A stretch of DNA of 64,000 nucleotides from Marthasterias glacialis (taxonomy: Eukaryota > Echinodermata > Asteroidea > Forcipulatida > Asteriidae): positions 22,255,219 to 22,319,218 of the forward strand of contig OU452219.1 of the NCBI GenBank assembly GCA_911728455.2, in the 5' to 3' direction. A program made the position numbers and the translations under genes. Within the stretch, counting starts at the first letter, position 1, and each line of letters starts with the position of its first letter. Of this stretch, positions 1-12,975 are shown piece by piece. The notes below the pieces were generated by a model that made no database searches, was not told where the DNA came from, and saw only the letters and a program-made list of their open reading frames with translations.

Positions 1-1860
1 TAAGTCAAACCAAGGATTCAGAAAATGAACAAATTAAGTTACCAGGCCATCATCTTTTGTGTTGTTTCGTTGCTGCCGTGGGAACCATTATTCTTTCGCT
101 GTTTATTGTGTTCATTCAAGAAAGCAGTGGTATTGATTTGTATACTGATTCCTAATAAATAAAACGATGCGAAACAAACAAGCAAAAACTACCGACGTGC
201 CTACCATGTACGCACCATATCACATAATAGCGCCTCCAGCGTTTGTTTTATTAAATTTCTGAGACCACCATGGATAACCATGGTAAACAGGTGCGACGTG
301 ACAAGTCTAAGATAATTTAGGATTCTCCTATTAAACGCTGCGTCAAATAACTTGCCTGGTCTCCATACAAAGTACTGAACTCAAAATACGGTGCATTGTA
401 TTTCATGAATTCGCATCCATATTGTTGTAAGGCACATGTGCTATTCAACATGTTTATACATACCGCTACTGTTTAATATTAGTCGGCCGCCTATGCCTGC
501 CTGGTAGCCATTGCAAACTATTAAGAAAACGCACTGATTCGAGTTGGAATTGTTTAAAAAGCCTATGTGAGGATACACGGCATGATTAGTCACTTAAAGA
601 TTGCGGATACCGAATCCAGGGAGTCGGGAACCAGTCAGACGGTAATAACGATTGTATTAAATATTCACATGCGTGAAGTTGATGAACCTTAAGCCGTAAA
701 TGCCGTGTTCATTTCCCGCAGGGATTCATAAAACAATATCAAAATAGCTTTTCAATCACAAAACTGCAACTTGATCACAGAACTGACCTCTCTGGAGACT
801 CCAGCAATTTTCTGTTGACCCAGTCTACCAAATAGTCAACTGATAATCAACATTTTAGTTCAGCCACAGAAGAACAATTCCATATTTTGTATTCAACTTT
901 TTGATACCATGTTTTGACATTCGAATTTCATAATATATTACCCGCTTGTATCCATAATTCAGTGTTGAATATTTGCGTCAAAGTTGAAGGACATTTAGTT
1001 ATGATGAGTACCGCCATTGCAATGAGATTGACTAATTAAGGGCTCCATAGCAACAAGGACTAGCAAAGGCGACAACAATAACAATGACATTATCATATTG
1101 TCCACCAAATAATAACTAGCAAATATTACAAGATCAATAACCAGCTGATGGTTATGACACACAGTCTTGGTCTTGGTTAGCTGTTCGTTCCTTGTCGTTT
1201 ACTTCCATGCATTCATATCAGAGGAATTTACATGTAAATTCACGTGTAACATATCACATATTGTTAGAATAAAGGGGATTGGATTGAGTGACTATCCTTT
1301 TCAAAACGGTGTCACAAAACGGTGTCAAACATTAAGTTGTTTTCCCAAAACCAACACAAGCATTTTTCATTTTCTCTTGTCTCTAACACGCGTTTTTCTT
1401 CGACTGTGCCAACACATCTAAGGAACGTAAAATATCGGTAAGATTTTATTCTTTCTTGTGGTCCATTGTCATCTTTACACCTTCTGTAGTAATTTAAAAG
1501 ATATCAAATCAGTGGTTATACTTGGAGCAAAATAACGAAAACATCAAACTTCTTAAAGCAAAACTGGGTAGAGTATCATTGCCCCTGTATCGACCAAAGA
1601 AGCACATAGTTTTCTTAAAAGATTTCTTCCAAAGGTACAGACATTTCTGATTGAAGTCGCAAGAAATTTACCAGACACAAAATCAGGACGTCTCAGATCA
1701 GTCCATTTGTTTCAACGAAGCATCATGTTTAGCGATAGCTTTCACGGTTTAGGTTGTCAAATGGAAATTTGTCTGTGATAAAAAAACCTATACCTAAAAA
1801 ATAGTTTCAACAGCTTACCGAGAGGGGGAACAACTGTTTCTGTAAATACTTGTACTGTTT

Positions 1861-1953
1861 TGTTTGTTGGGTTGTTTGTTTGTTTGTTTGTTTGTTTTTG
1901 TTTTTTTGTTTTTTTGTTTTTTTGATTGGTTGGTTGGTTGGTTGGTTGGTTGG
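1861..1953. repeat. Simple repeat (GTTT)n then (GGTT)n
   Basis: A run of GTTT units grades through T-rich sequence into seven or so GGTT units. It is low-complexity DNA with no coding role visible. Confidence 0.9.
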
Positions 1954-2442
1954 TAAGTTTTACAAGGAATATTATGAACGTCTGTTTTCGAATAAACTTT
2001 GTAAACTCAAGCTTTTACAAACAGTATAGTAAATGAGAGGTTAGCCATTTAGACCCCTTCCCCGTCTCTGGTATTTTTCTGAATGAACTCCTTTTGATTA
2101 AAAAAAAATGACGGTTTTCTTTGTTTGATTATGTTTTCCTTAAAATGTTGAACATTGCGAAAGATATCATGTATTGCTCATGAACTGAGCATCATTGATT
2201 TATTTTTATGCTTATGAGCTAACACAATAACTCTGGACTAATTCAATTTGATCTGATCTATAAATAGAAACCGAAATTTTAAATACAATTTTCTTATAAA
2301 AGGTCTAATCAAGATTTTGTTTGTAGTCTGATTTTTGATATATATGTTATTCCCCTTATTGTAATTACCTCCTAATTCTTGATTGTTTTTTATTTACACA
2401 TCCAAACGACACATACACCATCAGTGACAGGAAACACGTTAA

Positions 2443-2570
2443 TCCTGTTGGTAAGTGATGACGTTTTGGAGCTGGGAGAGCAATGTAACGCATGTTCATG
2501 TACATATATATGTATACCATTCGTTTACACTGCACTTCCGGCTCCAAGATGTCATCACTCACCACCAGGA
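2443..2570. mobile_element. Hairpin element / small MITE
   Basis: Two arms of about 30 bp (2443-2472 and 2541-2570) are inverted copies of each other at about 26 of 30 positions; the arms contain AGTGATGAC and TTGGAGC. They enclose a 68-bp centre with an AT-rich alternating stretch. No clear target-site duplication was found, so the transposon class is unknown. The two overlapping short ORFs on both strands are a by-product of the palindrome. Confidence 0.6.
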
Positions 2571-4794
2571 TACAACATTCACTCTGTTTTCTGTGGTCTC
2601 GGTTTAAAATGTTATCTTTGCTCAACATTTTGCCAGATGCTACACATCAAAGCAAACCTTTTTCTATAGTTTACCTGCACTATGGAATTTCTTATTTATT
2701 GTCCGGTAGCCACTGGCAGCATTTTTTTGTAATTAGCATAAAATGGCCGCCAACATACGAACATTATTTTATACCATGGTATATATTTGCAGCCATCAGG
2801 TGCAATAATCTGGAATGGTTTTTCTGTGTGTACAAATGATATACTTTTGAAACACGTAACATTTGATTTGAATGAAAAGCTCATTTGAATAATCCAATAT
2901 GGCGTCCAAAGTATGGCCGCCATTTCATCATTTTTCATATTGCTGTATTTAAATGACATACTTGAGAGATTTAAAATTCTCGCATACCTTTTAAATACGT
3001 TCTTGATTTACATCAGCAGTCAACATTTGTCCTCTCAGTTCGAGGGCTGCCATTTCTTCACCTAAACGGATTTTCTTTTATTTGCATTATGCTCGACTTC
3101 TTATAATTCTGTTATTTTGATATTGTTATACACACCATTTCTTTTTTCCTGCCCCTCCCCTTCTGATTAAAGGGAAGTTGGCTTCTTGCACAATCGTATT
3201 GTAATTTGTTGTTTCTTGCGAATTTGACTGTGTAAGTGTACCTGTGAATTGCAAAGAAAAATATAATAAGAAGAAGAAGAAGATTTTTTTTTTTTTGTCA
3301 AGATAAAATGACTTAATATTCAATTCAATGTTAATTCAAGCCCACGTTGTGTTATGGTATCGTCTGGACGTTATTGTTAGAGTTAGTTCTCTCTTTCTTC
3401 CCACTTCTGCTCATTATGCAAACAAATATCACCCGTTCACCATGATATTTTACACAGCCACTATTTTCTAACTTCTTGTTGAATTAAGTGTCTAGCATTA
3501 CACATCAGTGGGTTTTAAGTCTTCCTGCTCCAATCTCCATTCAACACCCAAGTGTAATCCAAACACTTTTAGTCTTTTTGTGTTTTTTCTTAAGATACTG
3601 TAATGCCTTAGTATAAAAATAGGAAATCTTAAAGATTGCTTAGGCGCAAGGGTGGCATTCAAACATGATGTGACATGAAACACCGACCGCTGTGAGTTGC
3701 TCGCAAGTACACGCGGCTCACAAGCAGAGCCAGAGAGACAGCGGGGAAAATCTATACCATCACCTGCGCCCGATGAGCTGGTAAAATGGTCGAAAGCGAT
3801 TGCGTTTTGTCTTCAACTCGCAACATCTGCAGGTTGTTGAGTCCTAACTGACATGTTTTAACGTCAATTAATAATCTACTCTTGGTTTCAATAACAACAC
3901 TCGACCCACTGGAATAAGTGTATATGCGCTTCACATGGTTATCTTGCGTAGTCTTAACTGATGTACCGCGTCCTTCGCTGCAATCAAATTAGAAAAACGT
4001 CCACAATGAAGGAGAATGCTTACAATCTAATAATATTTCGTACATCAATAAAAAGCTTTAATTGCTTTATAACGATTTACTAGGTAGCAAATATGATAAA
4101 TACCACCAGGTATTGTCAAGTTGCACTTTGAGTTAATGCATCATCCGTAGTTCAACGTTGTATGTAGTTTCATTATTGAACTACAATACTGAATACATAG
4201 GTACCATCCGTGCGCTGAGCTGCGGTTACTAATGCGTTACATGCATTTTATATGACTCGGCCTGGCAACGTGAACCATCGCTGTAAAATCATAATATTGT
4301 AGAAATTTTTACATAAAAAAGTAATTTACTATTACGGGTCTTGAAGGAAAGGATAATGCCATGAGCGCCCCATGAATAACAAGCTATAGACTAGTAGACT
4401 ACACCACAGTGCGTTGTGACATGCACATTGTATATACTTTGTGTGTATAACAAACCAAAATAAATATTTCAGTTACAGCGAAAGCCGCAAAAGGGTAGAA
4501 CATGAAAATGTCAGTTGTTTCTACTCGTCCTGTTATAACATGATTATTTTATGGTTTTATGACAACGTAGAATTCTAGAGGAACAGTGTTCAAATGAGCA
4601 ACTTGTAAAATTTCAAATGTAACCCTACAGCATGTTCTTATTGAATTGAAGAGGTGGTTTTTGATGTTCCAACGAAATAGAAAAGTATGTAACATTTGTA
4701 AAACCAAACGTAACAGTGAATGTGAAATTAGAAAAACCACATCATCTTCGAACATTGCATCAAATTGCGTGTAATTTATCATCATTTGCCCAAA

Positions 4795-5110
4795 TCACAA
4801 TCATCATCCGACCATCCCCGTCTCAATGTTCATCATCTCAAACATTATAATCATGAACACCTTCATCGTCGTCATCACCATCATTAAAATTACAACCATC
4901 ATCCGAACTAGATCCCAACCACTGTCATCGTCGTCGTCATTGTCCTTGTGACGTTGTGACTTGTCATTGTCGTCATCACCATCACCACCACCGTATCAGC
5001 AGAAGAAACAGCAACGTCAAATTCATCAAGAAATCCTCGTCATTATCATTACTACAATCGTCATCTTCGCTGTAGTTGTAGCCAACAGCAATCACGTCAC
5101 GATCATCATT
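4795..5110. repeat. CAT/CGT-rich trinucleotide low-complexity tract
   Basis: Degenerate CATCAT, CGTCGT and ACCATC triplets dominate this 300-bp stretch. The serine/isoleucine-rich ORF reading across it is produced by the repeat. Confidence 0.75.
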
Positions 5111-5593
5111 GTCAGTCCTTTATTATTCCAATTGTCTTACACATCACATCACTGTATTTTTACCTCATCTTCTTCCTTATTTACAGTATCTTATTATTAT
5201 ACTTAGCTGGCAATGCATGATTTGCTAACGCCCTGTCAGAGCGGCCAATTTAATAACGTATCTTAATCAGAACACCAATGTAATGACAGAGTGTTGGATT
5301 TTGATAAATGTTTGTCAGTGTATTCATTTACCAACGTTGGAGTTTAAGACACTATGTACTTTCTTGATCTGCTGAACTATAACTGGGCTTTATGCTGTTG
5401 GAAATTCCGGAGGCGGGAAACGTGGCAACTGCATGAAAATATAACCACTTGTTTTCTGTTGTCAAACAATGTAGTCATGCGCAACATGGTGATGTCGTCA
5501 CACGACAAATGACATTTGAAGACAAATTAAGTCACCACAAGTAAAGACAAATCATTTTATAAACGTTCTTATTAAGTTGACTGATATACTCAC

Positions 5594-5669
5594 GTTGGAC
5601 GCTACATCTTTTGATGATGCTTTCGAGAAAGGTGTTCTGAGGAGCCACCAGGCCCCGTCGAGAAGGCAT
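5594..5669 (-). CDS. First coding exon of a KCNH (EAG/ERG-type) potassium channel
   Basis: The exon reads ATG plus 25 codons and one extra base, then the donor GTGAGT. The peptide starts MPSRRGLVAPQNTFLE and continues SIIKRCSVQ. This is the conserved N-terminal cap that precedes the PAS domain of KCNH channels: animal EAG begins with RRGLVAPQNTFLEN, ERG with MPVRRGHVAPQNTFLD. The coding length (76 nt, phase 1) and the intron position agree with what I recall of exon 1 of human KCNH2. In the family the cap folds against the gating machinery and controls slow deactivation of a plasma-membrane K+ channel. Sequence favours EAG (leucine after RRG, glutamate after FL) while length favours ERG, so the subfamily is unresolved. 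The remaining exons would lie to the left; none was found in 5.6 kb, so the first intron is long and the gene is only partly in the window. Confidence 0.85.
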
Positions 5670-8250
5670 GATCCCTCTGTGGTGGTCGCCACTCACAACG
5701 TTATATCCTTGTAGTTAGATCAAGGTAGCCATTTCCCAATACAATGCTGCTGTATACAATCCATGACTTCTTTAAGATGAACACATGATGCTGAAAGCTT
5801 TCCAGTTGCTGTGTTTTCGAAGCGATGCGATGCTGCAGTTTGTGCGGGCAATACCTGAAAAAATGAGGCGACTAAGAAACCCGCGGTACGCTGCTACGGC
5901 GTGCTGACAGCGTGTCAATTATTAATGTTAATATCACATGGTTAGAATCGGCGACGAGAAGACGCATGCGTTCTGCTTATTGCTCCAAGCGGTTCTGAAC
6001 AACCAGCAAATTGCCCACGGCAGAATTCAGCTCTGTAACTATGGCAACCAAATTCACGCTATAATGTCAGACAAGGGCGAGACTGAGCCCCGCCTCGATG
6101 TGTTTCCTGTCGTGGTGCAAGCAGTCATCGTTAACCGGACTGCTTGAGGGAGCGGGAGACTGATCTTTAAAAAAATTGTCTTAACGTGGAACATGTTCGG
6201 AGGTACCACTTCAATAATAGACACGCTGCAGTCAATTTTCTGCTGGCTGTGTACATACCACGAGTCTAATTGCTAATGTTTACACGCCTTTAGTATCCCC
6301 GTGCATAACAATACGCCGTTAGATCCTAAACTAGCCACGTGTCTGTGATGTCACAAGGTGACACCGCTGTCATCAGTGTAATGCCGAGATACAATTAGTG
6401 TGAAGTTGTTCATTCAACTACACACACTTCTTCAGGCTAGCACGTCCTCTATAGCTCATCATGTACAGACAAACCGTATGCAAATATTCTGCTGAAATAA
6501 GATACCATCATTGGTCTTGATACATTTTGTTGGTCACTGCCAAGTCCATCATGAATCAAATGTCAGTACAATGGCGGAACCAAACCTTTATGACGTAATT
6601 GTGAAAACTTGCACAGGTTTTCCCTTTGCTATTGTATTGCATACTTTTGTTTGTTTTTTTCACTTTGTGATCACAGTATTTGCAACACTCAATAATAAAT
6701 GAAAACAACCATCGTCCATTATAGATTTAAATTATCAGTGAGTGAGTAACACACATCCTGTTTTCTTTTGCAAATGAATTATAAACACATCTTTATAAAT
6801 AGGTACGTGTAATTGATGGTTCTCTCCACCAAGACGCAGCAAAAACAAAATGGCTTCAAGAAGAACCTTGTGTGATTTATTGTCTGTCGTTCATACAAGA
6901 AACCCCAAATGAGACAGTGATTCTTTACCATCTCTGCTCTTCTAGGGCGTAATTTCCAGAAACCTGTCGTAAAATCTGGTAACAATCTTGGGAAGTTATT
7001 TTCAAGAAAATTATATTATATAAAATATCTAATCCCGTACGCTTGAGCTATCCTCGAAAGACAAACCGATTAGTTAAACTTACGTGTAATTAAGATTCAT
7101 TTTATGTAAAGCAAGCGACAATGTATATGAGATACTTTTAAAATTAGTTTATCTTTTTAGCTAAACAGTTGAACGTTCTAAATTCTTGCAACTTCCCAAA
7201 AAATATTGTGCATTAAATAAATATTTATGTGGCCATCGCCCAAACCTTGAATGTCTTAGAAGCAGTAAAAATAACAGGAAGGTCATAAACACTACTCAGT
7301 AGAGACCAATACATTATTGATAGGAGCATTAATGAGTTCATGTTGTCGACCGTTGCTTAGCAACTTTCGTCATTATTAGCTGGACATGAACACAAGAGGC
7401 GCGGCATCAATCGTCTATTGATTCTCACTAGGCCAACCGTGAATCGTTATTTGGCAGGAGAAAAAATAAAATGGTCTTTTTTGCAAAGATCAAACATACT
7501 AAATTAACAACATTGACCTGTGCAATTAGTAACTCACGCCTACTGACATATAAATGTAATTTAATTCGCGAACAGATCATGGGCATTCCTGCTTACCGTG
7601 GAAACCAAACTCGTGAACATTCTTCCATTTGTTGGCAAATGGCTAACGTTTCTGACTTCATGACAACTCAATTTGAAAACTAAACAAAATGCCTTCAATT
7701 TGTGCCCCAGTTACCATTTGCTGTTCGAAAGATAGCCTATAATTTGATACATGGTTACAGTTGCCATGTGTACTTTTGAGATCAATATATGTCGGTCAAT
7801 AAGAACATGTCGCCGTTTACGCATCTAAAACGATGCTAACATGCATGACGTTCAAATGTCACTCCCTGACACTTTATAGGCCAAGAAACGCCACCAACGG
7901 TAAATATTATGGACAACGGTCTACTGTTGAGGAATGCTGAGCTCAAATCGAGTTAACTTTCCCGGCCAATATGTGGCTGCAGAATTTTCTGGTGTGGTTT
8001 TTTGACCGTTACATAATTATAGCTAGATGATATTTAGAATCAATTATAAATTTTACACAATGTTGGATCTGTTGTTCTGGTGAATTTCGAGTTTTATTTT
8101 CTATTAGTCCAAGCAAGTGAATGTGTGAGCCTTTTCAGTTCGGTGTACTGAATAAGGATGACCCGTCCATGGAGCGTTGTGCCTATAGCTAGGTTTGCCC
8201 GGACCCTTAATTCTTCACATGGCTACTTCCGTGCATCTTTGACAGTCTTA
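5670..8250. other. Upstream region of the KCNH exon; no gene seen
   Basis: This should contain the KCNH 5'UTR and promoter (minus strand). No TATA box, CpG island or upstream exon could be assigned with confidence. An AATAAA on the minus strand at 8093-8098 could end the exon-like stretch at 8251-8390. Confidence 0.4.
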
Positions 8251-8390
8251 TCACGTCGTCATGGTAACTTGCTGAGGTACGGACTTGAAATGGCGTTTAT
8301 CTTCTTTCGTAATGTCCAAGTCACTGTAAGACAGATTTCTGAGCTCTTCGCCAGAGTAGTCCTTCAAGATGTCTACAAAATACTCAAATA
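8251..8390 (-). CDS. Putative terminal exon of an unrecognised gene
   Basis: An open frame on the minus strand reads FVDILKDYSGEELRNLSYSD followed by LDITKEDKRHFKSVPQQ and stops after VTMTT. Composition (charged, few AT-driven residues) is unlike the surrounding chance ORFs. A possible acceptor (TTTGAG or TTTTGTAG) precedes it, and an AATAAA lies about 150 bp downstream at 8093-8098. The pattern of acidic and leucine residues recalls a helical domain such as SAM, but I do not recognise the family. Upstream exons are not established; the candidates at 11271-11371 and 12879-12975 lie in the same orientation. Confidence 0.25.
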
Positions 8391-8399
8391 AGAAAAAGG

Positions 8400-11300
8400 G
8401 TCCATAAGAAAATACATTGCGTACAAAACACAACATGTCGAATGCATAGGGCCTAACAAAAGTAAGTATGTTGTTTTGGGGAATGTTTGATTTTGAAATT
8501 GTCGTTACAGGAAATAAACAACACGTCAAATAGGAAAATTCGATCAAAACTTTCTCTAAAGATTGTCGTTTCTCCTACATGTTTATTGTAGCATTAATTA
8601 AGCAACTTTGTACATTATGTCAATGTACTCATGAGTTATGCAAAAGAAAACACATTGTATCTTTTTACCATTTAAAATCGATCCGATTTAACGGAAATTC
8701 CGTCAATAAAACTTCAGGTAAATAATTGTATTTTTGTATAAAAGCGATCACATCGACATTTTCCAGGAAAATGACAATTCAATTAAAATGAAAACCATCT
8801 TCGTCGAAGAGTCAAAGTGTTACAACGTTGTGAATTAAGCTGAACCGTTCAATGAAATGTTATAAATTCCCAGGCGTTTCCACGATTTTCAACAAATTAA
8901 TTTGCCTGTATGAATTTGTTGGGTTAATGACGAGGTTGGATTAGCATCTCATCAGTCGTTACCATGTACATCATCATTTTAACCAAACTTAATTTGTGTC
9001 AGGAAAGATTTTTTGGAGGCATTCTGGAAAAGCCCTTCATTTACGATGATTTGTTTTACTTTTAATTAACGGACAGGGCCGGCCACGTTTTGAAATGTCT
9101 TTATTAACGTATTGACGTGGGGTTTCCATGACAATAGTCCTTACTCCAAGGTCCATATTACAGACTACGGAGAAAAAATCAACGAATTGAAAAGGACTAA
9201 TTTGAGGCATAAAATACAAAATTTACCATGAACAGAAAAAAATGGTGGCGTGATTAGTTTGAAAACCTTCAAAGGGGAAAAAAACTTGAGCGTTAGTCTC
9301 TCAGAAGCGAGTCTCATTTTGATTAAGTAGTCTCATTCCAATGATATACATTAAGCTTGTAATTAAGGCCATTATGTGCGAAATACTTGGAATGTTTAAA
9401 TCTTTAGGCTATAGGAAAGTACAGAGTTGTTTTGTCGCTGTCGTTGTCGTTGTCGTAGTCGTTGTCGTTGTCACTGTCGTTGTTGCTGTTGTTGTCGTCG
9501 TCGTCGTCGTTGTCGTTGATGTCAATCAAATTCGGTAGTCATGATTAAATGATGAAAACAGCGGTTTATGTATTCTCTGAGATTTGTTCACGTTCATGTA
9601 GGTCCTTTTTTATTACATTAATCGATATAAGAACTGAGGTTTGTTGGGTCTTCTGGGTTTTCCCCCTCTCGTCTTTATAATTATTTCAGACAAGGATTGA
9701 GATTGGTATGAACTTGATAATCAGTGAGCTTTCAGATTGATTTTTTTTTTTTTTTTTTTTTGGGTGGAGGTGGGGAGTACTTTGTCTTAGGTAACTTTAT
9801 TAACTAAAGGTTTTCTCCAAGGTGAACCGAATGAAAACAGTTGGATTCTAAAGATTTCTTTGGCAATTTTGCTGGCACCAACACGTCTGTTCTTAAACGA
9901 AGGCCACTGGGGCACTTGGGAGGAGAATAAGAATTGCCTTTGATAATGTCTCGTAAATGTAACTGGGTTGAGATGCATTTACAACCTCTAACGAAAGTAA
10001 ATCATTTCAATTGGTTGTTCTAAATATTATTTCATTGGCAATACTGCAGATACCCCAAATCTCCCGTTCGCAAAGTAAACAAAGGATAGTTGACTTGGGA
10101 GAAGTATTGACCTGTGATAACCTCTTATTATGTCTCATAAGTGACAGGGTTGAGATGATATGAATGTACAAAATGAAAATGTAATTAAGGAAATCATTTC
10201 ATGCGGAAATGGGTATTGATTGTTTTCGTGGTTTCTCGTACCCGAATAAACTTGAGACAAAGGGCCGCCATTTTGTTCTCTGCAGAAATTAAGAACTGTA
10301 ATTTAGAGTGGTGCATTGATCTATAAGTTGAATTGATCAACCGCTGGTGACACTGTGGATGTATGATACACAGTTCATGACTCTGCCACACGGTGAAGCT
10401 ATTTATGAGTTCGTCGAGGCCTAATGCATAATATTGTTGACATGTCAGCAATAGCTAGGGATAAACTCACTTCAGTATCGAGGATCACAACTTCAACGAA
10501 TGTCCGCTGTAAAGTGCAAACTCAATATTGATCCACCGTGTAATTGCCTTGATGGCAGGACCATCATAACAAAATGTGCATAAAGCCCCAAATCCCTGTC
10601 AAAGATTAAGGGGTCGTTGTTTGGTAGGTGGCCAGTCGCTTTGGGCTCTCGAGAAGAAAGTGATGTCCGAGATCACGTGTCAAAAATAGTGAATAAAAAG
10701 AAATGACGTCATTGTTTTTGATTTCGAAAGAATATATTAAAACCATCACTTAATATTCAATAACACACCATCTAACCAAGCTGTGAAAATTTACTCAAAA
10801 TCGGTGGTCACGTTATACTGAAAACAGCGAAAACGATTCCTGCTTTGTCATCGGATTGTGCACCTTCGTTATAATCGGGGTTATTTCGATTGCGACAATA
10901 AATAAATAAGCAACTGTGATTTGTGGGACATAGTCCCAAGATTAACGATGACTTGGGAATGAAGGAAGTCTTGTTATCTTAAATGCGATATTGACGCTTC
11001 GATGGACCAAACACACCTTCATCGCTCTACTCTACAAGCGACACTTGTTTTCTATGATTAATATGTATACGTACACTGATAATGCTTCTTTAATTTTCAT
11101 TTTACAAAATGAAACGTCTATTTTCCTTTTTTAATTGTTTTATTATTAGTAGTATTTTTTTATATCTTTTGAGTGGAAAAAACCCAAGTCTCCAACCTGA
11201 TAAATGTTTGTTGAACATGTATCTGTCTGTTGAACAGACAACACCTTGCGGCAATGTTGCTTGTATTTACGTGGATTTGTCGACCGTTTCCATGTCAACA

Positions 11301-12870
11301 TGGTACAAGTTTCCGATGGCGGAACTGTAGTCGTACTTCAAGCCGTGTTGTTGGATTTGTGATAACTGTGTCTATCTTGATTACGTACAGCGCAACCAAA
11401 CTAAAGGAGTCCTGTCTGCATTTAGGACTACTCTACCTGTTTTAGGTTCACTGATGCAGAGTAGAGACATTAGTTACAGGTCAACAACAGTTTAGTGGTT
11501 AAACAAAAAAAAAGCAAAGGTGATCTTGTAACGAAGAAAATGGGGTTTTTTTACGAGGTAGGTTTGATAGGCAGAGTTAATTTAATTCAAAAATCAATCT
11601 AATTCGAAAAACCACTTGAAAATGTCATCAAAATGCAGCGGTCTCATTTGAAACACAGTTCATGTTTCCTGGGATGTTCCCCTCGATTTCGGTAATCGTA
11701 ATACGCAACTTACTTCGGCGGTATCTAGGGCAAAAAATACTTATCTAAAGGAGTGTAGTTGTATAAACTTTATAACCAGTGAGCTCTCATATTAGAACTG
11801 AGTATTTGTTTTTACCGATAATTACTAAGTATTGGTCGTTTATGTATACTTGGCATAAATTAATGATATACGTTAGAACAACGCAACTTGGTTCATCAGT
11901 TCAACTGTTCTAAATTACATTTGAACTAACTGTAAAATGTACTTACTACTGTAATGTATGATATTCTTAAACAAAAATCATTGGTTTTAACTTTTAAAGT
12001 TTTTTAAAAGCTTTTTCACTACACCCTTCATGACGTAACATGTTTTCACATAGTTTTTTGTCTTCGTTTCACCGAACAGCATTTTAATTCATGACATCGC
12101 ATTAAGTGAGCGTACTTTCATTCTGTGTAATATTAATGTACATCACCATCATAAATTATGCACAATGCAGCAAGCTGAAGGATGCTCAATTATTCATCAA
12201 CTACACGTTGTGAATTGTATTTGATCGTGGACATAATGACTCTTTGGAGCCAGGTATACCATTACCAGTAAGCGATTTAAACAAAGGCGCGCTAAATTAC
12301 AAAGTAAACAAATGGCAAGTAAAACATGAAAAACAACTTCATCTAAAGATAACAGTCCTTTTTAAAACATGCTGTAAGTTAATAACTGAAAAGTAAACTT
12401 CAGCATTGATTTGGGGAGCGTCCATTTAAATTTCCATCCTCTAGATTTCAGTTTTTATACAAAACCGTGTGGGTTTCCCCAAATGTGAGACAGGAAAATG
12501 TTGGTAAAAATATGACAAAAGAGAAAAAGGTAACTTTTATTAATCATTTTAATTTAGCTGGCTTTATTGAACACATACAATGTTAAACTATACCCGAACA
12601 ATATTTTATTTTATTCTCCGTGTATTTTAAATTGGATGTAAAAACTCATTTAGGCCATTTAAAAATTGATTTTCTGGGGGATTTTCATCACTCAGGGGGA
12701 GTTATATTATACATTTTATCAATTTCTCACGTGCGAATTGAGGGGGCCGAAGTCCAATATAATCTGGTACTAATCGAAGAGGACACAGCATACATTAAAA
12801 CCACAAAATACTAAATACCAATCAGCTGTCTTATGGCCTATGTCTGGTTTGTGTCTAGACAGGCTGTGTC
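8400..12870. other. Intergenic or intronic AT-rich DNA
   Basis: Contains a GTC/GTT triplet repeat (9431-9520), a T run (9740-9761), a weak direct repeat (about 9905-9985 against 10095-10165, sharing GGGTTGAGATG) and one weak exon-like stretch on the minus strand (11271-11371). No recognised gene. Confidence 0.5.
9431..9520. repeat. (GTC/GTT)n trinucleotide repeat
   Basis: About 30 tandem GTC or GTT triplets. The valine-rich ORF reading through it is a consequence of the repeat and not evidence for a protein. Confidence 0.9.
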
Positions 12871-12878
12871 TGAATTAC

Positions 12879-12975
12879 CGGCTGTGGCTGCGACTGCGGC
12901 TTGATCTTCTAGTTGCGTTGAGGCATATACACCATTTCCCATAGCAACACCCTTAGCGACAGCCACGGCCGCCAT
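12879..12975 (-). CDS. Putative first coding exon, unrecognised gene
   Basis: On the minus strand an ATG opens a 32-codon alanine/valine-rich frame (starts MAAVAVAKGVAMGNG, later STQLEDQAAVAATA) that ends at a possible donor GTAATT in phase 1. Without splicing the frame runs on to a stop 13 codons later, giving a 45-residue peptide. The GC-rich codons stand out from the AT-rich surroundings, which is the main argument for coding. No family is recognised and no partner exon is proven. Confidence 0.3.

Larger units (their letters stand above)
1..5593. other. No exon recognised; probable KCNH intron 1
   Basis: No convincing exon was seen on either strand. Because the KCNH first coding exon at 5594-5669 reads leftward and ends in a donor site, this stretch is inferred to be its first intron, continuing beyond the window. 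It contains simple repeats (GTTT/GGTT run near 1861-1953, CAT/CGT trinucleotide-rich DNA about 4795-5110) and one hairpin element at 2443-2570. Short ORFs here lack codon or family signal. Confidence 0.5.

Noticed and set aside
9341-9538. Valine-rich 65-codon ORF
   Set aside because: Encoded by the GTC/GTT triplet repeat.
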